A DNA stretch of 64,000 nucleotides from Macrothele yani (GCA_039090855.1 CM076997.1:161726709-161790708), one strand, 5' to 3'. Positions 33,554-44,246 are shown, counted from the first letter of the stretch. Numbers and translations are program-made. Notes: generated from the letters alone by a model not told the origin.

Positions 33554-35090
33554 GAAAGTTCATCCCGAATATGGTATGTTCTGAACACTCAGTATTACAT
33601 AGACAAGTGCCGAATTTTATTACTTTAAAGTCTTCGTGCTTTTGATGTAACTTCAATCAATAACTGTTTTACAACCGTTCCAGTACTGCTATTAACGTTC
33701 CCAAACATTTCGTTTGTGAAAGCACTTTGCATATTTATTTGATACGTCCAATACTTTACAATATTTTGATTCGCAAAACTGCTCATTCATTTGTTAGATT
33801 GCCAGTGTTATGTTCATTGATACACGTACATCTTTCATACAGCTGAACTTCCCCAAAGGCTCAGTATACCTGCATTCGATACCTAAACCTATTTATTCTT
33901 CACATTTTGACTGACTTTTTCTTTCCATTGGAGCTTAGTTGCTTTGTTTTTTCTTCATGACCTTATATCTCGTGACGGAGTTGTACTGTTTCACTTAATG
34001 AAACATTTGACAAACATTGACGCAGATTTTCACAGCTTATAATGTGGATACAGCAGTGCAAGACGAGATAAATAAATAATATAAATACTCGCATATAAGA
34101 ATAACCTTTTTTAGATTTTCTTGTAAGTTCAGAGGTCGGTTAATACGCGAGTTAGTTAAAAATATAAATAATGAAACATGTTTTAACATAGTGCACGATT
34201 ATCAGTCTTACTTGAATAATTGCCGCTAATATGTTAAGTGAGACCACATTTCCCTTTTCAAACTCAGACCAAAGTATTTTTACTCTCTAAAAAGGATACA
34301 ATTCCCTCATTACTTTCATTGTGGGAAGAGTATATCAGCGCATATTTTGGTAGCAGTGAAACAAACCATTTGTCGATCTTCCACTTTTTCACAAAAACCG
34401 CGAACATTTGCTTTTGCGACTGCCAGCGGTGTTGTTGTTACGGGACTGTAAAGTCGTGATCTTTTTCAAAATAATGCTGCATAAATAATAATATGGATAG
34501 TACAGACTATGATTTTATTTATGAGTCAAATGAAGAAAACGCCCATGGCGACTTTGAGAGTAGTGATAAAAAGGCATTACTTTAACGAAAGTGAATAAAA
34601 GGAACTATTTATAAACTCGGGTACGTAGTGTAATTTTGAAGGCTTTTGCAGAGGAAAATTTTAGAAGTGTGCATAATATTATTTCGGTAAATATCGTGTA
34701 TTTCAAAGTTTGAAAGTTTAATGTTCAGTTATATGCGAGTTTTGTATTTTCTCTAATACTTAGCTACCCATTATATCCGTTTATCCTTGTGTACATACGG
34801 TGCGTTTATATTTTATCGCAGTAATTTGCTGCAAAATATGAATTACAAGAACTCCGGTCCAAATCGTTGCAGCCTTCCGAGCAGAGCTCTTATCTTTCTT
34901 TTGAAACAGAGGCCCTATATCAAGAAAAGGCTATTTCTTCTGGCCTTAGATGCTTATTAGCGTCGTTATACTTTCAGTGAAAACATTAGATGAAATCGTG
35001 AAGTAATACATAGAATTCAAGGTTTTGACATTCTTCAAAATTCCGTGCTAGTTATTTCATTTACAATCACAACTGATGCACAGAGTAACG
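33554..35090. other. Intergenic, A+T-rich
   Basis: No gene or repeat recognised. Confidence 0.4.
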
Positions 35091-35299
35091 GAGAGCCCAT
35101 TTAAGCCGGGTTCAGGGGGCTGCAGCCCCGGGTTCCATATTATTAACGGCCCTCATAATTACGCAGGATGCTTGAAAATTTGACAGAGCTCTACATTTTG
35201 TTTTTGTTTTTTTGCAGATAGCGCAGCAAAAACTATAAAAACTGCCTTGGGGAAAAAATTCTTCTATTTCTTTCCCTTTTTTAGGAGGAGTACGCAAGT

Positions 35300-35365
35300 A
35301 TAATCTCCCCCAGTCCAACCTGAAATCTTTCGAGAAAGATTTCAGGTTGGACTGGGGGAGATTAT
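35300..35365. repeat. Perfect palindrome, 32-bp arms, 2-bp spacer
   Basis: The left arm 35300-35331 (ATAATCTCCCCCAGTCCAAC… to CTTTC) and right arm 35334-35365 are exact reverse complements separated by GA. Its right half runs directly into the tandem array, whose unit carries the same CTTTCGAGAAAG centre. Confidence 0.96.
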
Positions 35366-35615
35366 CCTCAAATCTTCCGAGAAAGCCCCCAGTCCATCCT
35401 CAAATCTTTCGAGAAAGCTCCCTAGTTCATCCTCAAATAGTTCGAGAAAGTCCCTCAGCACAACCTCAAATTTTTCGAGAAGGCCTTCCAGCCCATCCTC
35501 AAATCTTTCGAGAAAGCCACCAGTCCATCCTCAAATCTTTCGAAAAAGCCCCCCAATCCATCCTCAAATCTTTCGAGAAAGCCCCCCAATCCATCCTCAA
35601 ATCTTTCGAGAAAGC
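35366..35615 (+). repeat. 32-33-bp tandem array, eight units
   Basis: The unit is CCTCAAATCTTTCGAGAAAG followed by CCCCCAGTCCAT; starts are at 35366, 35398, 35431, 35464, 35497, 35529, 35562 and 35595. The repeated HPQIFRES peptide read through it is a by-product. The unit includes the palindromic core CTTTCGAGAAAG. Confidence 0.94.
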
Positions 35616-36026
35616 ATTACAGATGTTTTGTATACATCTATAATTGGGGGAAATTTTCATACATTAAGCATCCGTTTCAAACATACATGATGTTTGGATC
35701 ACATTATTTTGTTTACTACTTTGTTATAATTCCAGCATGCTGAATCCGGGGAGGAAGGGGTTGAACAGAACTGAACTCGTGTCCATTTTTCAACGGCGCA
35801 TTTTCACATTTTCTTACTAATACTGCTCCGTCGACGAGTCAGTTTGCTAACACACTTTTGTGTATGTCTGTGACAAATATGCCTTAATCATATTTTGGAA
35901 ATGTTTTCTTCTGGGTATTTTTATTCGCCCACCCCTAATTAAATCCTAGATGTACCACTAATACTGGGACCCCAAAATACTGCTCGGCCCCGGGCCATCT
36001 GTCTCTTTAATTGGGCTCTGTAATAT

Positions 36027-37015
36027 CGTATTTCTAAACTGGAGCTAAGACGTTTGGTATCTATCAGAATTCTATCGAGACCAAATAATTATCCCTTTGT
36101 TTTGCTAAACATTTTAACAATCCCGTTTAACACTGTCTATAGATTTAGCTATTACAGATGAAACGTAGAAAGTATGTGAATGTGGTATGTAGTGTGTTTT
36201 TATGCATGTTTTTGAAGTTGAGAATAAATTTCTGTGCTCCACATTTCGTAACACAAATCCAAAGGTACATGGGAGATAAAAAAGTAAATAAAACAGCATC
36301 ATTCGCTCATACATCTCAACTGAATTCACATGCTCGAGATTGAGCCACAGTTCACTGCTCTTAAAGCAGGCATCAAAGATTTGCTATAGCTTTGCTTTTA
36401 GTATTGGTAGTTGGCGGAAATATCTGTCAAGCACAAAGATTTTCCGTTCGAAGCCAATGAATGGGTGGCTGCTGCATAAACCATGAAGCTCCGGATTTAT
36501 AGCTGTCTTTGCACACACATAGATTATCAAACCGCGCTCACATAAGCATTCTGCTTCAAACATCGCTTTCTTCATGAACTTCCTCCAAGACTCACGAGAC
36601 TTTTAGTGTACCGGGAAATATCGGTTGCCTGGTCGAAATTCAAATCGAGACTGAGAGTGTCAACTGCGCATATTCTCCAGAATAAAGCCAAATATAACAG
36701 TTTGAAGTAAGGGTCATTGGAAGGATTTCCACCTCCGGATTTCATGACGAAAGAGGAATTTTAATATATCGGCGAAAAAAAGAACTATATAAACTCTCTG
36801 ATATTTCCAACATAGGTACTGTACTGTGTCTTGTATCTCAAATTATAGTTTAAAACGTTTCAGTAAACTATGCGCATTTGACGTCCACATAGGCCTCTTT
36901 GCGTGTCATTTAGTAGTAATCAAGGTGTTTTGCCTAAAGAAGCATATTTCATATATTTTATTTGGCATGCTTCTTAACAGTAATCAAAATGATTTCTACA
37001 GAAAAGCATAATACA
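36027..37015. other. Intergenic
   Basis: No gene recognised. Confidence 0.4.
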
Positions 37016-37124
37016 TCAAAAGTAATCGAGGTAGTTGCCTTAGATGCACGATCGTGATAAGAAGAATCATATCACAATACAAATTCAAATTCATGGGCTG
37101 AATTTAAATATTTTGTTGTATATA

Positions 37125-38322
37125 TGTTACCACTAAAGTGCAGAAATCAGTTATTTACAGGTTATCTAGGTAATGTGCAGATTAACTAGGGTGATCCGTT
37201 AAAGTGCCGAAAATTGTTTCATTGCTCAAGTTACCTAGGTAATCTACAAATTACCTAGATAATCTGCACATTACCTACTAGGCACTCGTTAAAGTGAAAA
37301 TAAAATCTTTGCTGGAACAACAGCAACGTTTCTGTACGCTTCAATTAACATAATGTTATTTATTTATTTTTCGATATATAAATAATCAAGTTAATACAAT
37401 CAAACAATCAACAAATTAGTTGATAGAATCAATCATCAATCAATTAAAAAACTATAATAGAAAGAATCAAACGGTTTAAAATATTATTATAATTAAGGAA
37501 ATGAATTTGCAAAACATATGATAAAATTATGCTTACTTATTAGTGCAATCTAAAGATTGGTGACACTTTGAATTACATAGCAATTGGTTTTTGCGACAAG
37601 CACACCTGTTTGTGGTACATTTAGATTTCCAGTCACATTTTCTGAAACCCTGCCCAGTACCAAGGGATTATTTTATTGCTGTTTGACGTAAAGATATTTC
37701 TACAGCAAGGACATCTTCTTTCGTTAAAAATCTCTTTGCAAACACTGAATTCAGATTTTGCATACAATTGTTTTAAAATACCCGTTCTAGTACCAAGTGT
37801 ATAAAAGCTATCCTCTGTTTTACTAAGAACCACAGCTAAAATCGAGCGGGCATCAGTTTTTGCTCTGTATACTTCGGGTATTTTAATTCTCACAGTGACA
37901 CCTTCATCGACATTTGGGTGCTTTGCATTAGAAACTGCTAACATTTTCTTTGCTTGCTTTTCTAAACCTTTCTTGGCTTCATCACGCTGTATTTTCTGAT
38001 CCATATTCTTTTTACAGATGTTGCACAATACATTCTTACCATACCCTTTCTCTTTAGGATCTATTTCACCACAAATTACGTGAAGAAACATATCACACGA
38101 AACCAAGCTAAAAGTAGAGGAAGAGGGGACGGTGTAGGGAAAGGAAATGAGAGAAACAAACTTTTGAACTTTAACGATACGTACGGAAGCCGTTAATGTG
38201 CACATTACCTAGGTAAAATGCGGAAAACTCTTGATTCCGAAACGTTAACGGAGCAAATCAGTGAATCTGCAGATTAGCTAGGTAATGTGCACATTAACGG
38301 CTTTCGAGCTTTAGCGGTAACA
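37125..38322 (-). mobile_element. Ginger-like DNA transposon, 1198 bp, with TATA duplication
   Basis: The ends read TGTTACCACTAAAGTGC and, on the reverse strand, TGTTACCGCTAAAGCTC, so it has TGT…ACA termini. TATA flanks both sides (37121-37124 and 38323-38326) as a 4-bp target duplication. Subterminal regions carry several inverted copies of TACCTAGGTAAT and AATGTGCACATTA. TGTNR-type termini, a 4-bp duplication and an integrase-related protein are features I associate with Ginger elements. The integrase core is absent, so this copy is non-autonomous. Confidence 0.75.
37533..38205 (-). pseudogene. C-terminal part of an integrase-type protein (KRBA2/SCAND3-like)
   Basis: About 220 codons on the minus strand. 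The ORF has a Cys pair (LCNICKKN), then EAKKGLEKQAKKML, GVTVRIKIPEV and ARSILAVVLSK, then FYTLGTRTGILKQLYAK. This order is known to me from arthropod proteins named KRAB-A domain-containing protein 2-like, downstream of their integrase domain. A frameshift near 37665 ends the open frame as GFQKM-stop. In the next frame the normal ending follows: GTGQGFRKCDWKSKC, then NRCACRKN, LCNSKCH and a stop at 37535-37533, a Cys-rich tail. No DDE integrase core or N-terminal zinc-binding domain is present. The protein fills the middle of the Ginger-like element and reads from its right end. Confidence 0.72.
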
Positions 38323-38772
38323 TATACATATATTAGAACTTTCAGGTTTCCCTAGAACCCATCGTCAGATACATAAACAGAAGGAAGAATACGTTTAAAT
38401 GGAATGTTACGTGACATGATATAGACATTAGATATTAATATCTGATACAATGTCATGTGGTTTTTGAAGCCACGTGACATTGTATCTGTGTGCTTTTGAA
38501 GCCACTACAATGTCACGTGGATTTTGATGCTACGTGACATTGTATCACATATTAATATCTGATGACTATATCATGTCACGTAACATTCTATTTAAACGTA
38601 TTCCTTCTTCTGTTTATGTATATGACGATGGGTTCTAGGGAAACCTGAAAGTTCTAATATATGTATATACAATAAAATCTTTAAATTCAGCCCATGAATT
38701 TGAATTTGTATGGTGATGTGATTCTTCTTATCAAGATCGTGCATCTAAGGCAACTACCTAAATTACTTTTGA

Positions 38773-39250
38773 ATATCTCTGCACGAATTGAAATCTTCTA
38801 ATAGCATAATACATATCTTGTAACTGGGCACGCCTTTTTGTATTATCATTTATCACTGTTTTTTTAATTTTTCTGATCGGTACATATACCATATACATCG
38901 CAAATCTTTTGCGTATCTTTGATTAAGTAATGATGTAAATGGTACAATTCGTCAAATACCTTTTTAGTGGAAATCACGCACTACGTTTTCTGTTCCTGCT
39001 ACATTTTTTGGTTATCAATGATATTTGTAAGCACTTGCGTGAATGTTTTTGACTCTATGTTGCTGTGGAAAGTCACAGACATACACGAAATCGTTCGTAA
39101 CAATACCAAAACCCTGTTATTTCGTTAAGAGTTATGTACATTCGCGGTTATGAGAAAATTAGAATATTATATTTCTTTAAAGTCTCAATGAAGTATCCAT
39201 AGTCTTGCTCCTTCTTTCAAATACTCTGTTTACTTTTGTTTTATTTTCAG
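38773..39250. other. Intergenic
   Basis: No gene recognised. It ends with a pyrimidine-rich run and TTTTCAG at 39245-39250, discussed under findings. Confidence 0.4.
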
Positions 39251-39699
39251 GAAGAGCATACAATCTGACCGTTACAGAACTGCTAGCCAGTAGGCTAATG
39301 GGAATTACAGACAAAGTACGGATTCCTCAGCATATGGTTCTCCTGCATTTAGACGTTATCAGAAAGTTTTGCACGAAATTCGCACATCTGTAAGCAGATT
39401 TCGCGTCAGCCCATGTCAGTACGTCAAACCGCAGCATAAACACACCCGCGGAAACACTTACGCAGGGGCGCGCCAAGGGCACATGCCGCCTGGGTGAAAG
39501 CCCAGATTTGTCGTTCCTTGTACGAGAACAGTTTTCAATTTTTATTCATTTTTACATGAAAAAAAAAACATCTTTAGGAACATCATTTTATATTTCCCGT
39601 AAAGTAAGAGATTTCATAATCTATATGACAATGAACATGACGGGCGTCTGTTTAATTATTCTAACCAACTAACAAAAAAATCTCTCACCTGGGTACATA

Positions 39700-39990
39700 T
39701 ACAAATAAGTTGTTTAAAACTAAAAACACAATTCGAAATAACTGGTTTTCATATTTAAAAAATGTCTTTACATACGAAAATAAGTTCTATAAAACTAAAA
39801 ACATAATTCGAAATAACTGGTTTTCATATTTAAAAATAATTTTACATACAAAAATAAGTTCTGTAAAACTAAAATCACAATTCGAAATAACTGGTTTTCA
39901 TATTTAAAAAATGTCTTTGCATACAAAAATAAGTTCTATAAAACTAAAAACAGAATGCCAAATAACTGATTTTCATATTAATTTTGTTTC
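39700..39990. repeat. 74-75-bp tandem array inside the hAT element
   Basis: Units starting AAGTTCTATAAAACTAAAAA at 39707, 39782, 39856 and 39931, each with TTCGAAATAACTGG(T)TTTCATATT. About four copies. Confidence 0.92.
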
Positions 39991-40312
39991 CCCTGTAAAC
40001 CTCGATACCCTTATTGCATCGATTTCCCACCTTGTTTCAAGGCACGGTTTTGCAGACAACGCTGGAAGCTCTTTCTTTAAAATTTGCCAAAGGAAAGGTT
40101 CAGAAAAGAAAGCATATATTTCCTGAATAAAGGTGAACATTTCTAGAGAATTTGTTTCGTCGATATTGACGACCAAATTCAAAGTATGAGCTGCTCAAAG
40201 TACGCAAATGCATCAGTGTTTTAGGTCGAAAAATTACGTTTCTTTGAAGTCTAGTGTGCTTTTTCTTCATATTGGTCCCCATTGTCATAATAGCACTGAC
40301 CACGCCAATCAT
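39973..40312 (-). pseudogene. hAT transposase fragment (ZMYM1-like)
   Basis: On the minus strand the strongest block reads FTFIQEIYAFFSEP, LKKELPALSAKP, then LETRWEIDAIRVSRF. It matches the pattern in hAT-derived 'zinc finger MYM-type 1-like' proteins (FFSSSxxRW…LCDTRWExRIDAV). Just upstream in another frame, GQCYYDNGDQYEEKAH corresponds to the GQGYDNGxNMKGKH catalytic-region motif. Frameshifts and stops separate the blocks, and the N-terminal zinc finger and the C-terminal dimerisation domain are not recognisable. It lies in the middle of the hAT element. Confidence 0.72.
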
Positions 40313-41207
40313 AAAACTGAAATTATCAAGATTTAAAAAAAATAAAAGAACATATTGTTAGTCCTTTTGCCCGCAGGATGTGTTACTGAACAAAACAAAA
40401 ACTCTCTGATCTCAAGTAGTTTTTTATGAATTATATAATGATTAATTTTATTAGGAAAATAAACGTGCCACGCAGCATTACGATTTCTCACAGTAAAAAT
40501 GTTTTCTAACGTCTCCCACATCACGGACATTAATTTGTCAACAGTAAAATTTGAGTGAGGTGTCCTGTCGACCCCGGAACCTGATGCCCTGGTGCTTCAC
40601 ACCCATTGAACCCCCGCTTAGCGCGTCCCTGCACTTACGCTGACTTACAAAGAGCATTGAACAGTTCACCATCAATGGTGTATGCCTCGCGTTGACTAGG
40701 TTTCAGATCAATAGGACAAAGTTGTTGTTCACGGATGAAAGTCACTTCAATCATTTGTCGGATTTAAGCAAGCGGTAATTTATCCGGAACAAACGTGGGA
40801 CTGCGTACTATGACAGGCGCAAGGATACCAATATACAATGGTGTGCAAAAGTTTTGCGGCACATGCAAAATCCATGCATTTTTAAGTTTAACTCTTTCTT
40901 TTAACTAATTAATTTCCATAGTTATTTCATTGTTTAAATGTCATTACATGAGAAATTTAATAGGAATTTCAAAAATGTATCAGTTGTTTTAGTTTCGCCG
41001 TAGCTACTTCTGTTCTTAAGATATTACATAAAATATGGGGTTTGGCAAACACATTGAAATCCACATTAGCTGCGTATCAGTTGTGGCAGCCAATCATAGA
41101 CATTATTTTACCTGATTGGATGCTTCCTAATTCTATCCTAATCCTACTACAGCCTTTATAAAGGTTGGCGCAGCGCTGCTAAAGCACTGTAGTGGTCGCT
41201 TCTTCTT

Positions 41208-41399
41208 GTTCATCATCATCATTGTCAAACATTATCAATCCACTGCTGGACGAAAGTCTCCCCAAGTTTCCTCCACAACGGTCTGTCTTGTGCCAGTCTC
41301 CTCCATGTCACCCCTGCATACTTTCGAATTTCATCCACCCATCTCCCATGTGGTCTTCTTCTGGGTCTTTTCCTGTCCCTTGGAATCCAATCTAAAATC
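41208..41399 (-). mobile_element. Short 3' fragment of the RTE LINE
   Basis: About 190 bp homologous to 58540-58705 and to the 3' end of 339-1278, beginning with the ATC-type tail (CATCATCATCATTGTC). It lies inside the Tc1-type element, so it inserted later. No clear target duplication was found. Confidence 0.85.
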
Positions 41400-41449
41400 T
41401 ATTAGTGTATAATTTGTGTACATTCTCAATAACGGTTAAAACTGCGTAA

Positions 41450-42433
41450 TTGTCGTCAGCGGACAGAGTAAAAGTAGTTGTTCTGCATGAAGAGGTATAT
41501 TTTTCATGGCAAATTGCTAAAAGAGTGGGCTGTAATCAATCTATAGTTATTAGGCTACTGAAGAAAGTAAAAGACACTACTGATATTAAAAACATGAGTC
41601 TCAGTGGAATACCCAGATCCACTAAAACCAGGCAAGACAGAATGCTCAGAAAGCTAAGATTGGCAGACAGGACGCTCAATTCACCTGAATTACTTCAAAG
41701 ATGGTCTGAAGTGACGGTTCCTGTTAGTGAATCTACTGTTAGGAGGAGGCTGCTTCACTATGACTTACGTGGCTGCAAATGCAGGCATAAACCACTGTTA
41801 ACTGCAAATCAAACACAGCGCAGACTTCATGGGGCAAAACAGTATGTCTCATGGACAACCAGCAATGGGAAAATGTTTTTTTTTTCAGTGATGAATCAGA
41901 ATTTTGCCTGAACGGGGATCAGAGTAGTGTCTATGTATGGAGATTCAAGCATGAATAATTCCATCCAAGTTGCTTAATGACTGCTGTAGGTCATGGTTTG
42001 GAGATGCATATGTCCACATGACGTTGGCAACCTCCATATTGTCGATGGTAATGCCCAGAAATACATCTGGAGATTATAAAACAAGATGCTACCATCATCC
42101 AGAAAACTTTATGACACCCATTTTATTTTTCATGATGAAAATGCTCCCTGTCATCGTGGTAAAGTAATGAAAAAATGGTTTCAGGAAAAAGATGTTCAGC
42201 ATCTTGATTGCCCAATACATTCACCGAATTTAAACCCGATCGAAAAATTAATGTCAAAGTGTGGTATGAACTGTCAAAAAAAGAAGCCACCAACCAAAAT
42301 ACAACACATTGAAGATTTAATTCAAATTTGGAATCGTATTTTTCAACCGAATCTTTTTCAAAACATTGTTCACAGTATGCAAGGGAGATACAAAGCTGTA
42401 ATTAAAGCTAAAGGCTGGGCAACAAAATATTAG
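41450..42433 (+). pseudogene. Tc1-type transposase, family G
   Basis: Starts MSSADRVKVVVLHEEVYFS. The DNA-binding region includes QIAKRVGCNQSIVIRLLKK and SVSESTVRRRLLHYDL-like motifs (residues 10-110). A run of T at about 41876-41886 causes a frameshift in the first catalytic motif, which reads FSDESEF in the neighbouring frame. A decayed stretch follows. The C-terminal part (42086-42433) has FHDENAPCHRGKVMKKWFQ and SPNLNPIEKL. The position of the second catalytic Asp is Glu, 34 residues before the final Glu. It ends KAKGWATKY-stop, the usual family terminus. Confidence 0.87.
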
Positions 42434-42740
42434 GTACATTCCATAATTTTGTTTCTTTATAGTTCTGTTATTAAATGTTATTTCATTCATTATGAATTAC
42501 AAAAACAATTTATTGCTGTAAACCTAGCTAAGGTATTGAAGAAATGGTCGTTTTCATAATCTTAGAAACAGAAATAGCTACAAGAAAGCTAAGACAGTTT
42601 TGAAATATTCATTAAATTTGGCACCTAAGGACATATAAATGATGAAATAACTATGAAAATTAGTTAGTTAAGAAAAGAGTTGAATTTAAAAATTCATGGT
42701 TTTTGCAGGTGATGCATTACTGTACTTTTGCACACCGCCT

Positions 42741-43559
42741 CAGTTGGTTTTCAATTGAATCTAGTTGATTTAGCGCAATAGTTAGTTGAACATATTTTGA
42801 TTTAGTTGTTAGCTGCACGATCTGGGAGACAACCTGCAAAATTCAGTTCATTTCTAGTGACTTTGATTATTTACGTTTATAAACCCATTTTTCGTTATGC
42901 TTTCTACTTCAAGCTGGAATCGGCCTCCACCGCATCATCCTAAACATTAAGTTTTCTTACCATGTTGGCGGTTTGTTTGATGTTTTATTAGACAAATTGA
43001 CTCTAGACACGGGTGGTTGTAATATACTTGTCGAAGAACAATACAATATATTTGAATACCAGAAAACAGTGAAGGGTTGATTTTTTTACATGTGGTGTAT
43101 TTCTTTCCATGAATTTTTCTAAGATTTATTGGCTGCAAAAAAAGATTAAATAATCATTAGATATAGAAACGAAGGAGATAGAAAGAGAGTGAAAGAAATC
43201 ATTGGCATTTTGCCTAAAAATAAAGAACGAAATTAATGTCTTGCGAACATGCCTGCAATAGTGAAGACAAAAGACAGAATTCTATAAAGACTGTAAATTT
43301 TGTATTTTCATTTACTTCAGTTTTGTAAACTAATTTTTTAAAACGGGAATCTTACTTTTTCTTTCAAATAACCTGTATACGTTTGGTTGATTTTCCGTTG
43401 ATTTTTCCATTAGAATTAGTTGATTCTCAGCTGAAGGAGATGGCAGCTTCGGACAGGAGCATCATTACCCAGGATATATATATGGAGGTCACGAAGTCAG
43501 TGGGAGGGTCGGTATCGTTGTCAAGTCAATGGGTGTACCAAATCGCAGGTGATGGAATA
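42741..43559. other. Intergenic
   Basis: No gene recognised. Confidence 0.4.
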
Positions 43560-43935
43560 ACGGACAATCATTAGGTAGCGATAGTGCAATGATATGATTC
43601 TTTGCCACGTTCGTCAGTTCCATGACACTATGGGAGCGTATGTGGGGTTTTAAGAGCGACGACCTTAGACCTACAAGCACAGCAACTGTGAATTAAGTAC
43701 TGGCTGGTAAGAATATACATCGGATAAAGTAGTCAGCGCTCTTCCCTGAGCTAAATCTAATGAAACATGCACGGGATGCTCTAGGATGTCGTGTAGGGGA
43801 AAGGAATCTTTCATGAGAAACCATTTCAGGACTTATCAGGGCTCTCCAGCAGGAATAGCTCTAAGTAGCTCCTAAAATACTTAGAGCTAGTTATGTCACA
43901 TCGGTGCCTAACTTGCACTGCGGCGATGGGTGGGT
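43560..43935 (+). pseudogene. C-terminal fragment of a Tc1-type transposase
   Basis: Near 43735-43870 the plus strand encodes SALFPELNLMKHARDALGCR, then ETISGLIRALQQE. This corresponds to the segment around the third catalytic residue (SPDLNPIEHxWD…) and the C-terminal region of Tc1 transposases. The catalytic Glu is Lys. No termini identified; the left limit is approximate. Confidence 0.62.
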
Positions 43936-44126
43936 AATGTATTCTATAATTTAACTTATCTTTTAGGTTCCTGTTATCGTGTGTACATTTTGGTTTATAA
44001 TCGTTACGCATTATCCTCTTTTGCTAGCTGTATTTTGACAACTTGACGATAGGAAACGAAACAATGCATGTGATCGAGAGTGATAAGTACGTTGTTTACA
44101 ATTGTTTCAGATCCTGCGTGAGTGAT

Positions 44127-44246
<120 letters not shown>

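Larger units (their letters stand above)
35091..36026. mobile_element. Possible non-autonomous DNA transposon
   Basis: The two ends begin similarly in inverted orientation (GGAGAGCCCATTTAAG on the left; CAGAGCCCAATTAAAG on the right, reverse strand). Both are followed by GC-rich segments with CCCGGG in A+T-rich surroundings, a style seen in some hAT-like elements. No clear target duplication, so this is tentative. It contains the palindrome and 33-bp array listed next. Confidence 0.35.
37016..38772. mobile_element. Palindromic MITE, split by a Ginger-like transposon
   Basis: Outside the insertion, 37016-37124 joined to 38327-38772 forms a ~555-bp fold-back with arms of about 277 bp. Terminal TCAAAAGTAAT matches ATTACTTTTGA, and both arms carry CAAATTCAAATTCATGGGCT, CTTTCAGGTTTCCCTAG and a GTGACATGATATAG block. 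The centre holds smaller hairpins built from CACGTGACATTGTATC. The left arm is interrupted at a TATA where the right arm is continuous (reverse strand TTGTATATACATATATTAG), proving where the second element entered. No ORF of its own. Confidence 0.9.
39463..40631 (-). mobile_element. hAT transposon with exact 8-bp target duplication
   Basis: CACTTACG occurs immediately outside both ends (39455-39462 and 40632-40639). The termini are CAGGGGCGCGCCAAG on the left and CAGGGACGCGCTAAG on the reverse strand at the right, typical hAT ends. 1169 bp; it carries remnants of a hAT transposase on the minus strand and a 75-bp tandem array. Confidence 0.93.
39251..40834 (+). pseudogene. Tc1-type remnant interrupted by a hAT element
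   Basis: After the hAT insertion, 40640-40834 encodes TRFQINRTKLLFTDESHF, the Tc1 segment with the first catalytic Asp. Before it, 39395-39455 reads ADFASAHVSTSNRS, comparable to the second DNA-binding subdomain (VSTxTVRRRL). 39251-39389 is an open stretch (VLLHLDVIRKFCTKF) that may be the preceding part. The rest of the transposase is missing because the next transposon begins at about 40836. The assignment is good for the TDESHF part and weaker upstream. Confidence 0.5.
40836..42740 (+). mobile_element. Tc1-type transposon with ~200-bp inverted repeats, family G
   Basis: GGTGTGCAAAAGT begins both ends (40840; reverse strand at 42736). Similarity continues for about 200 bp, including ACTAATTAATTTCCATAGTT on the left and ACTAACTAATTTTCATAGTT on the right. 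It carries a transposase on the plus strand and an RTE fragment (41208-41399) inserted in its 5' leader. Boundaries beyond the GGTGTGC core are approximate. Confidence 0.87.

Noticed and set aside
35347..35643. 98-codon repeat protein (HPQIFRES units)
   Set aside because: Read-through of the 33-bp array; no other evidence for a gene.
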